The notes under the pieces: generated by a model
Database searches by the model: none
What the model saw: the letters and a program-made list of their open reading frames with translations, nothing else
What the model was told of the DNA's origin: nothing
From: Paraescarpia echinospica
Lineage: Eukaryota > Annelida > Polychaeta > Sabellida > Siboglinidae
DNA length: 64,000 nucleotides
NCBI GenBank assembly: GCA_020002185.1
Contig: CM034533.1
Location: 73,009,260-73,073,259, forward strand
Direction: 5' to 3'
Program-made: the position numbers and the translations under genes
In this document: positions 1-12,000 of the stretch, piece after piece
Position numbering within the stretch: position 1 is the stretch's first letter
Layout: every line of letters begins with the position of its first letter

Positions 1-3000
1 TGCAGGGCTGTTTTAAATCTCACATCTATTTAACAGCGTCAACCACCGCCTCAACTGGACGACAAACAAGTGCAGACAGCTGAACTGAAGGTTGGTATAG
101 ATACAGTAATCGGATATAATATGTTATATTATAATAGCATTTCTAAGCATAATTGATGAACAATTGGACTAGATTTTATTCGAACAGTTGATTAGTCTTA
201 ATCATGTGTTATCATATCGCAATACAATTATTGTAAATTTGTAATAAGTCATACCGTAACGACAATATATTGTAGACCGTACTAATCAGTGTAAAATACT
301 ATCGTTGTCTTACACGCATGGCTGTTTTTAATCTCACATCTATTTAACAGCGTCGACAACCGCCTCGGTGGACACAACTGGATCGACTGAAGGTTCGACC
401 TCGGAAGCGACAACAGAAGCAGACGCAACAAGTACGAGCGAAGGAACTACGCAGACAGCTTAAATTCAACGTTCAAAAACTGAAAAATATTTTTAATATG
501 GTGTGTCTTCAGCAAGCACCGCCTCGGTTGAGACCACTCGACAGATGCACAACTCGCAACAAGTACGATCGAAGACGACACAAGCTGTTGAAACTACGTA
601 AATACCTCTCGAAACCTCGTAATATAATGACAACATATACATTTATTGACGAATTGCTTGGATATATAGTGTACTGTAAAAGCAAAATATTAACATGAAG
701 TTGGAATATTGTACAAAAGCTTAGATGTTTGTTAAATGCAAAACTTGATATATGCCGAAAATTACATTCAACGATGTTTCTTAAAACAAACTCTGCTAAC
801 AAATAAACTAGTTTTCACTCCATACAATAATAGCTGTGACCGCCATTGACTATTACAAAAGAAACAATATTAAGAGTAAAATGCAGTGTTGATGCCGATT
901 CCTTGTTAAACTGCGATTGTAGCAAGTACTACAACCGACACGACCACTATTTCTGAAGAATCATCTACAGCCACGCCATCTACAACCGAATCGATGGTGA
1001 CCAGTACAATGGAGATAGAAAGTTCGACTGCTTCAGGTAAACACCTGCGATTGTTCTCAGCTTCAGATACGTTTTTATAAGTTACCGTCAATTCACCAGT
1101 GAATAATCCAACGTGTGCTTCCGTGCATGTTGGGAAGAGTTGTCTACCCACAATTTAGAAAATATACAACAGGAGACATAACGATAGAGAAGCGTATTGA
1201 CAGTTGGGATTTACGTACATGACTTTCATTGTAAAGACACGATATAGTTGATTTTGCTGACAATAAATATATTATTCAATCAGCAGCTATTTCCGCTTCA
1301 ACGACTGTTGAGTCGATGAAAGCCACCGATGGAGTGACGTCAGCAGAAGCCGTCGTCGAGTGTAGGGAGATGTACTAAATTACATTGCTATTGAATAGAT
1401 TAAAAATAAGGGACAGTGAATTATTATCGGTCAATATAATGACTATGTACGTTTTACGATTCATATTGTAAGGAAAACGATAGCATATCTAGGAAACGGT
1501 GATCTTACATTTCAGCATAAAACGCATTCTTCGTAAAATAATCAGGGCTAGTTATAATGTGGTGTATCGTTAGCAGTGTCGACCATCGCCTCCGTGGAAT
1601 CAACTGGCTCGACTGAAAGCTTGTCTTCTGCAGCGACAACAGAACCTGTCACAACTAGTTCGATCGAAGAAACAACGCAGACTGTTGAAACAACGAGCGA
1701 AGGTAAATTCCTCGCATTCATATCGGTCATAAACTTACTATATAATTATATAAACATACTTCTCGAATCATATGCAGGGCTGCTATTAATCTGGTGTGTC
1801 TTTAGCAGGGTCGACCACCGCCTCAGTGCAGACCACTGGATCGACAGAAAGCTTGTCATCGGAAGCGACGACAGAAACAGTCTCAACAAGTAAGATCGAA
1901 GGAACAACGCAGCCTGTTGAAACAACGAACGAAGGTGAATACCACCCTTTCCTAACTTAAAAACAAAATTCACAATATAATGAAGTGAATGCACACGTGG
2001 TATATATATATAGTAATCGAATATAATATGAGATATTATAATAATTAATGAAAACATTTTTCTAGAGCATCGCGAATATCTTTGTCCGATGATATAATCT
2101 GTAAATAATTGAACTAGATTTTATTCGAACAATTGATTAGACTGAACTATATGACATTATCATATCGCAATACAATTATTATAAATGTGTAATAAGTCAT
2201 ACAGTCACGAAAATAAAAGGTTTATTTGTCAAAAGTAGACCGTACTTATCAGTGTAAAAATATTATCGTTGTCTTACATGCAGGGCTGTTTTAAATCTCA
2301 CATCTATTTAACAGCGTCAACCACCGCCTCGGTGGACACAACTGGTTCGACTGAAGGTTCGACCTCGGAAGCGACATCAGAAGCAGTCGCAACAAGTACG
2401 AGCGAAGAAACTACGCAGACAGCTGAAACAACGAGCGAAGGTAAATACCACCTTTTCCTAACTGACAAAACAATTCACAATATAATAAAGTGAATGCACA
2501 CATGGTATAGATACAGTAATCGGATATAATATGTTATATTATAATAGTTAATAAAAAACATTTCTAGAGCATCGCGAATTTCTTTGTCCGATGATATATT
2601 GTGTATACAATTGGACTAGATTTTATTCGAACAGTTGATTAGTCTTAACCATGTGACATTATCATATCGCAATACAATTATTGTAAATGTGTAATAAGTC
2701 ATACCGTAACGACAATAAAAAAAATTTTTTTTTAAATAGACCATACTAATCAGTGTAAAATACTATCGTTGTCTTACACGTATGTCTGTTTTTAATCTCA
2801 CATCTATTTAACAGCGTCGACAACCGCCTCGGTGGACACAACTGGATCGACTGAAGGTTCGACCTCGGAAGCGACAACAGAAGCAGTCGCAACAAGTACG
2901 AGCGAAGAAACTACGCAGACAGCTGAAACAACGAGCGAAGGTAAATTCCTCGCATTAATATCGTTCAAAAACTCATTATATAATTATATAAATATATTAT

Positions 3001-6000
3001 TCGAAAAATATGCAGGGCGGCTTTTAATATGGTGTGTCTTTAGCAGCGTCGAGCACCGCCTCGGTTGAGACCACTGGATCGACAGAAAGCTTTTCCTCCA
3101 CAGCAACAACAGAAGCAGTCGCAACAAGTACGATCGAAGAAACGACACAAGCTGTTGAAACTACGAGCGAAGGTAAATACCTCTCGAAACCTCGTAATAT
3201 AATGACCTTAACATATACATTTATTGACGAATTGCTTGGATATATAGTGTACTGTAAAAGCAAAATATTAACATGAAGTTGTTGGAATATTGTACAAAAG
3301 CTTAGATGTTTGTTAAATGCACAACTTGATATATGCCGAAAATTACATTCAACGATGTTTCTTAAAACAAACTCTGCTAACAAATAAACTAGTTTTCACT
3401 CCATACAAGAATAGCTGTGACCGCCATTGACTATTACAAAAGAAACAATATTAAGAGTAAAATGCAGTGTTGATGCCGATTCCTTGTTAAACTGCGATTG
3501 TAGCAAGTACTACAACCGACACGACCACTATTTCTGAAGAATCATCTACAGCCACGCCATCTACAACCGAATCGATGGTGACCAGTACAATGGAGATAGA
3601 AAGTTCGACTGCTTCAGGTAAACACCTGCGATTGTTCTCAGCTTCAGATACGTTTTTATAAGTTACCGACAATTCACCAGTAAATAATCCAACGTGTGCT
3701 TCCATGCATGTTGGGAAGATTTGTTTACCCACAATTTAGAAAATATACAACAGGAGACATAACGATAGAGAAGCGTATTGACAGTTGGGATTTACATACA
3801 TGACTTTAATTGTAAAGACACGAAATAGTTGATTTTGCTGACAATAAATATATTATTCAATCAGCAGCTACTTCCGCTTCATCGACTGTTGAGTCGATGA
3901 AAACCACCGATGGAGTGACGTCAGCAGAAGCCGTCGTCGAATGTAGGGAGATGTACTAAATTACATTGCTATTGAATAGATTAAAAATAAGGGACAGTGA
4001 ATTATTATCGGTCAATATAATGACTATGTACGTTTAGCGATTCATATTGTAAGGAAAACGATAGCATATCTAGGAAACGGTGATCTTACATTTCAGCATA
4101 AAACACATTCTTCGTAAAATAATCAGGGCTGGTTATAATGTGGTGTATCGTTAGCAGTGTCGACCATCGCCTCCGTGGAATCAACTGGCTCGACTGAAAG
4201 CTTGTCTTCTGCAGCGACAACAGAACCTGTCACAACTAGTTCGATCGAAGAAACAACGCAGACTGTTGAAACAACGAGCGAAGGTAAATTCCTCGCATTC
4301 ATATCGGTCATAAACTTACTATATAATTATATAAACATACTTCTCGAATCATATGCAGGGCTGCTTTTAATCTGGTGTGTCTTTAGCAGGGTCGACCACC
4401 GCCTCAGTGCAGACCACTGGATCGACAGAAAGCTTGTCATCGGAAGCGACGACAGAAACAGTCTCAACAAGTAAGATCGAAGGAACAACGCAGCCTGTTG
4501 AAACAACGAACGGAGGTGAATACCACCCTTTCCTAACTTAAAAACAAAATTCACAATATAATGAAGTGAATGCACACGTGGTATATATATATAGTAATCG
4601 AATATAATATGATATATTATAATAATTAATGAAAACATTTTTCTAGAGCATCGTGAATATTTTTGTCCGATGATATAATCTGTAAATAATTGAACTAGAT
4701 TTTATTCGAACATTTGATTAGACTGAACTATATGACATTATCTTATCGCAATACAATTATTATAAATGTGTAATAAGTCATACAGTCACGAAAATAAAAG
4801 GTTTATTTGTCAAAAGCAGACCGTACTTATTAGTGTAAAAATATTATCGTTGTCTTACATGCAGGGCTGTTTTAAATCTCACATCTATCTAACAGCGTCA
4901 ACCACCGCCTCGGTGGACACAACTGGTTCGACTGAAGGTTCGACCTCGGAAGCGACATCAGAAGCAGTCGCAACAAGTACGAGCGAAGAAACTACGCAGA
5001 CAGCTGAAACAACGAGCGAAGGTAAATACCACCTTTTCCTAACTGACAAAACAATTCACAATATAATAAAGTGAATGCACACATGGTATAGATACAGTAA
5101 TCGGATATAATATGTTATATTATAATAGTTAATAAAAAACATTTCTAGAGCATCGCGAATTTCTTTGTCCGATGATATATTGTGTATACAATTGGACTAG
5201 ATTTTATTCGAACTGTTGATTAGTCTTAACCATGTGACATTATCATATCGCAATACAATTATTGTAAATGTGTAATAAGTCATACAGTAACGACAATAAA
5301 AATATTTTATTTTTAAAAAGTAGACCGTACTAATCAGTGTAAAATACTATCGTTGTCTTACACGTAAGGCTGTTTTTAATCTCACATCTATTTAACAGCG
5401 TCGACAACCGCCTCGGTGGACACAACTGGATCGACTGAAGGTTCGACCTCGGAAGCGACAACAGAAGCAGTCGCAACAAGTACGAGCGAAGAAACTACGC
5501 AGACAGCTGAAACAACGAGCGAAGGTAAATTCCTCGCATTCATATCGTTAAGAAACTCATTATATAATTATATAAATATATTAATCGAAAAATATGCAGG
5601 GCGGCTTTTAATATGGTGTGTCTTTAGCAGCGTCGAGCACCGCCTCGGTTGAGACCACTGGATCGACAGATAGCTTTTCCTCCGCACCAACGACAGAAGC
5701 AGTCGCAAAAAGTACGATCAAAGAAACGACACAAGCTGTTGAAACTACGAGCGAAGGTAAATACCTCTCGAAACCTCGTAATATAATGACCTTAACATGT
5801 ACATTTATTGACGAATTGCTTGGATATATAGTGTACTGTAAAAGCAAAATATTAACATGAAGTTGTTGGAATATTGTACAAAAGCTTATATGTTTGTTAA
5901 ATGCACAACTTCATATATGCCGAAAATTACATTTATCGATGTTTCTTAAAACAAACTCTGCTAACAAATAAACTAGTTTTCACTCCATACAAGAGTAGCT

Positions 6001-9000
6001 GTGACCGCCATTGACTATTACAAAAGAAACAATATTAAGAGTAAAATGCAGTGTTGATGCCGATTCCTTGTTAAACTGCGATTGTAGCAAGTACTACAAC
6101 CGACACGACCACTATTTCTGAAGAATCATCTACAGCCACGCCATCTACAACCGAATCGATGGTGACCAGTACAATGGAGATAGAAAGTTCGACTGCTTCA
6201 GGTAAACACCTGCGATTGTTCTCAGCTTCAGATACGTTTTTATAAGTTACCGACAATTAACCAGTAAATAATCCAACGTGTGCTTCCGTGTATGTTGGGG
6301 AGAGTTGTCTACCCACAATTTAGAAAATATACAACAGGAGACATAAAAATAGAGAAGCGTATTGACAGTTGGGATTTACATACATGACTTTAATTGTAAA
6401 GACACGAAATAGTTGATTTTGCTGACAATAAATATACTATTCAATCAGCAGCTACTTCCGCTTCAACGACTGTTGAGTCGATGAAAACCACCGATGGAGT
6501 GACGTCAGCAGAAGCCGTCGTCGAGTGTAGGGAGATGTACTAAATTACATTGCTATTGAATAGATTAAAAATAAGGGACAGTGAATTATTATCGGTCAAT
6601 ATAATGATTATGTACGTTTAACGATTCATATTGTAAGGAAAACGATAGCATATCTAGGAAACGGTGATCTTACATTTCAGCATTAAACACATTCTTCTTA
6701 ACATAATTAGGGTTGGTTATAATATGGTGTATCGTTAGCAGTGTCGACCATCGCCTCCGTGGAATCCACTGGCTCGACTGAAAGCTTTTCTTCTGCAGCG
6801 ACAACAGAACCTGTCACAACTAGTTCGATCGAAGAAACAACGCAGACTGTTGAAACAACGAGCGAAGGTAAATTCCTCGCATTCATATCGGACATAAACT
6901 TACTATATAATTATATAAATATACTTCTCGAATCATACGCAGGGCTGCTTTTAATCTGGTGTGTCTTTAGCAGGGTCGACCACCGCCTCAGTGCAGGCCA
7001 CTGGATCGACAGAAAGCTTGTCATCGGAAGCGACAACAGAAACAGTCTCAACAAGTACGATCGAAGGAACAACGCAGCCTGTTGAAACAACGAGCGAAGG
7101 TGAATACCACACTTTCCTAACTGAAAACAAAATTCACAATGTAAAGAAGTGAATGCACACGTGGTATACATATATATAGTAATCGGATATAATATGAGAT
7201 ATTATAATAATTAACGAAAAAAAATTCTAGAGCATCGCGAATATCTTTGTCCGATGATATAATATGTAAATAATTGAACTAGATTTTATTCGAACAATTG
7301 ATTAGACTGAACTATATGACATTATCATATCGCAATACAATTATTATAAATGTGTAATAAGTCATACAGTCACGAAAATAAAAGGTTTATTTGTCAAAAG
7401 TAGACCGTACTGATCAGTGTAAAAATATTATCGTTGTCTTACATGCAGGGCTGTTTTTAATCTCACATCTATTTAACAGCGTCAACCACCGCCTCGGTGG
7501 ACACAACTGGTTCGACTGAAGTTTCGACCTCGGAAGCGACATCAGAAGCAGTTGCAACAAGTACGAGCGAAGAAACTACGCAGACAGCTGAAACAACGAG
7601 CGAAGGTAAATACCACCTTTTCCTAACTGACAAAACAATTCACTATATAATAAAGTGAATGCACACATGGTATAGATACAGTAATCGGATATAATATGTT
7701 ATATTATAATAGTTAATAAAAAACATATCTAGAGCATCGCGAATTTCTTTGTCCGATGATATATTGTGTATACATTTGGACTAGATTTTATTCGAACAGT
7801 TGATTAGTCTTAACCATGTGACATTATCATAACGCAATACAATTATTCTAAATATGTAATAAGTCATACAGTAACGACAATAAAAATATTTTATTTTTAA
7901 AAAGTAGACCGTACTAATCAGTGTAAAATACTATCGTTGTCTTACACGTAAGGCTGTTTTTAATCTCACATCTATTTAACAGCGTCGACAACCGCCTCGG
8001 TGGACACAACTGGATCGACTGAAGGTTCGACCTCGGAAGCGACAACAGAAGCAGTCGCAACAAGTACGAGCGAAGAAACTACACAGACAGCTGAAACAAC
8101 GAGCGAAAGTAAATTCCTCGCATTCGTATCTTTCAAAAACTCATTATATAATTATATAAATATATTATTCGAAAAATATGCAGGGCGGCTTTTAATATGG
8201 TGTGTTTTTAGCATCGTCGAGCACCGCCTCGTTAGAGACCACTGGATCGACAGAAAGCTTTTCCTCCACAGCAACAACAGAAGCAGTCGCAACAAGTACG
8301 ATCGAAGAAACGACACAAGCTTTTGAAACTACGAGCGAAGGTAAATACCTCTCGAAACCTCGTAATATAATGACCTTAACATATACATTTATTGACGAAT
8401 TGCTTGGATATATAGTGTACTGTAAAAGCAAAATATTAACATGAAGTTTTTGGAATATTGTACAAAAGCTTAGATGTTTGTTAATTGCACAACTTGATAT
8501 ATGCCGAAAATTACATTCAACGATTTTTGTTAAAACAAACTCTGCTAAAAAATAACCTAGTTTTCACTCCATACAAGAATAGCTGTGACTGCCATTGACT
8601 ATTACAAAAGAAACAATATTAAGACTAAAATTGTTGCAGTGTTGATGCCGATTTCTTGTTAAACTGCGATTGTAGCAAGTACTACAACCGACACGACCAC
8701 TATTTCTGAAGAATCATCAACAGCCACGCCATCTGCAACCGAATCGATGGTGACAAGTACAACGGAGATAGAAAGTTCGACTGCTTCAAGTAAACACCTG
8801 CCATTGTTCTCAGCTTCAGATACGTTTTTATTAGTTACCGACAATTCACCAGTAAATAATCCAACGTGTGCTTCCGTGCATGTTGGGAAGAGTTGTCTAC
8901 CCACAATTTAGAAAATATACAACAGGAGACACAACGATAGAGAAGCTTATTGACAGTTGGGATTTACATACATGACTTTCATTGTAAAGACACGAAATAG

Positions 9001-12000
9001 TTGATTTTGCTGACAATAAATATATTATTCAATCAGCAGCTCGCTCGTAGTTTCAAAAGCTTGTGTCGTTTCTTCGATCGTCTGTTGAGTCGAAAAAAAC
9101 CACCGATGGAGTGACGTCAGCAGAAGCCATCGTCGAGTGTAGGGAGATGTACTAAATTACATTGCTATTGAATAGATTAAAAATAAGGGACAGTGAATTA
9201 TTATCGGTCAATATAATGACTATGTACGTTTAACGATTCATATTGTAAGGAAAACGATAGCTTATCTAGGAAACGGTGATCTTACATTTCAGCATAAAAC
9301 ACATTCTTCGTAAAATAATCAGGGCTGGTTATAATATGGTGTATCGTTAGCGGTGTCGACCATCGCCTCCGTGGAATCAACTGGCTCGACTGAAAGCTTG
9401 TCTTCTGCAGCGACAACACAACCTGTCACAACTAGTTCGATCGAAGAAACAACGCAGACTGTTGAAACAACGAGCGAAGGTAAATTCCTCGCATTCATAT
9501 CGGTCATAAACTTACTATATAATTATATAAACATACTTCTCGAATCATATGCAGGGCTGCTTTAATCTGGTGTGTCTTTAGCAGGGTCGACCACCGCCTC
9601 AGTGCAGACCACTGGATCGACAGAAAGCTTGTCATCGGAAGCGACAACAGAAACAGTCTCAACAAGTAAGATCGAAGGAACAACGGAGCCTGTTGAAACA
9701 ACGAGCGAAGGTGAATACCACCCTTTCCTAACTTAAAAACAAAATTCACAATATAATGAAGTGAATGCACACGTGGTATATATATATATAGTAATCGAAT
9801 ATAATATGAGATATTATAATAATTAATGAAAACATTTTTCTAGAGCATCGCGAATATCTTTGTCCGATGATATAATCTGTAAACAATTGAACTAGATTTT
9901 ATTCGAACAATTGATTAGACTGAACTATATGACATTATCATATCGCAATACAATTATTATAAATGTGTAATAAGTCATACAGTCACGAAAATAAAAGGTT
10001 TATTTGTCAAAAGTAGACCGTACTTATCAGTGTAAAAATATTATCGTTGTCTTACATGCAGGGCTGTTTTAAATCTCACATCTATTTAACAGCGTCAACC
10101 ACCGCCTCGGTGGACACAACTGGTTCGACTGAAGGTTCGACCTCGGAAGCGACATCAGAAGCAGTCGCAACAAGTACGAGCAAAGAAACTACGCAGACAG
10201 CTGAAACAACGAGCGAAGGTAAATACCACCTTTTCCTAACTGACAAAACAATTCACAATATAATAAAGTGAATGCACACATGGTATAGATAGATTAATCG
10301 GATATAATATGTTTTATTATAATAGTTAATAACAAACATTTCTAGAGCATCGCGAATTTCTTTGTCCGATGATATATTGTGTATACAATTGGACTAGATT
10401 TTATTTGAACAGTTGAATAGTCTTAACCATGTGACATTATCATATCGCAATACAATTATTGTAAATGTGTAATAAGTCATACAGTAACGACAATAAATAT
10501 ATTTTATTTTTAAAAAGTAGATCGTACTAATCAGTGTAAAATACTATCGTTGTCTTACACGTATGGCAGTTTTTAATCTCACATCTATTTAACAGCGTCG
10601 ACAACCGCCTCGGTGGACACAACTGGTTCGACTGAAGGTTCGACCTCGGAAGCGACATCAGAAGCAGTCGCAACAAGTACGAGCGAAGAAACTACGCAGA
10701 CAGCTGAAACAACGAGCGAAGGTAAATACCACCTTTTCCTAACTGACAAGACAATTCACAATATAATAAAGTGAATGCACACATGGTATAGATAGAGTAA
10801 TCGGATATAATATGATATATTATAATAGTTAATAAAACACATTTCTAGAGCATCGCGAATTTCTTTGTCCGATGATATATTGTGTATACAATTGGACTAG
10901 ATTTTATTTGAACAGTTGAATAGTCTTAACCATGTGACATTATCATATCGCAATACAATTATTGTAAATGTGTAATAAGTCATACAGTAACGACAATAAA
11001 AATATTTTATTTTTAAAAAGTAGACCGTACTAATCAGTGTAAAATACTATCGTTGTCTTACACGTATGGCTGTTTTTAATCTCACATCTATTTAACAGCG
11101 TCGACAACCGCCTCGGTGGACACAACTGGATCGACTGAAGGTTCGACCTCGGAAGCGACAACAGAAGCAGTCGCAACAAGTACGAGCGAAGAAACTACGC
11201 AGACAGCTGAAACAACGAGCGAAGGTAAATTCCTCGCATTCATATAGTTAAAAAACTCATTATATAATGATATAAACATATTATTCGATAAATATGCAGG
11301 GCTGCTTTTAATATGGTGTGTCTTTAGCAGCGTCGAGCACCGCCTCGGTTGAGACCACTGGATCGACAGATAGCTTTTCCTCCACAGCAACAACAGAAGC
11401 AGTCGCAACAAGTACGATCAAAGAAACGACACAAGCTGTTGAAACTACGAACGAAGGTAAATACCTCTCGAAACCTCGTAATATAATGACCTTAACATAT
11501 ACATTTATTGACGAATTGCTTGGATATATAGTGTACTGTAAAAGCAAAATATTAACATGAAGTTTTTGGAATATTGTTCAAAAGCTTAGATGTTTGTTAA
11601 TTGCACAACTTGATATATGCCGAAAATTACATTCAACGATTTTTGTTAAAACAAACTCTGCTAAAAAATAACCTAGTTTTCACTCCATACAAGAATAGCT
11701 GTGACCGCCATTGACTATTACAAAAGAAACAATATTAAGAGTAAAATGCAGTGTTGATGCCGATTCCTTGTTAAACTGCGATTGTAGCAAATACTACAAC
11801 CGACACGACCACTATTTCTGAAGAATCATCTACAGCCACGCCATCTACAACCGAATCGATGGTGACAAGTACAACGGAGATAGAAAGTTCGACTGCTTCA
11901 AGTAAACACCTGCCATTGTTCTCAGCTTCAGATACGTTTTTATCAGTTACCGACAATTCACCAGTAAATAATCCAACGTGTGCTTCCGTGCATGTTGGGA

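Noticed and set aside
1576..1893. A 105-residue read-through of exon E and its short intron with a hydrophobic, membrane-like segment
   Set aside because: The 106-nt intron shifts the frame into exon F, and the matching A2 read-through has a TAG in blocks 5, 8 and 9, so it is not conserved as protein. Intron retention cannot be excluded without transcripts.
2269..2493. Plus-strand ORFs of about 74 residues per monomer that could be small independent genes
   Set aside because: The Met lies in the intron tail, many copies lack it or have a stop before the exon, and the reading frame passes through an invariant acceptor and donor to an intronic stop.
2570..2600. A second intronic hairpin, CATCG...CGATG around CGCGAATTTCTTTG
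   Set aside because: Array 2 classes change one arm (TATCG or CGATC/CGATT) without a matching change in the other, so pairing is not maintained.
2717..2735. A/T homopolymer runs differing between copies (also near 23707 and 55014)
   Set aside because: Simple slippage or sequencing error in AT-rich intron explains them.
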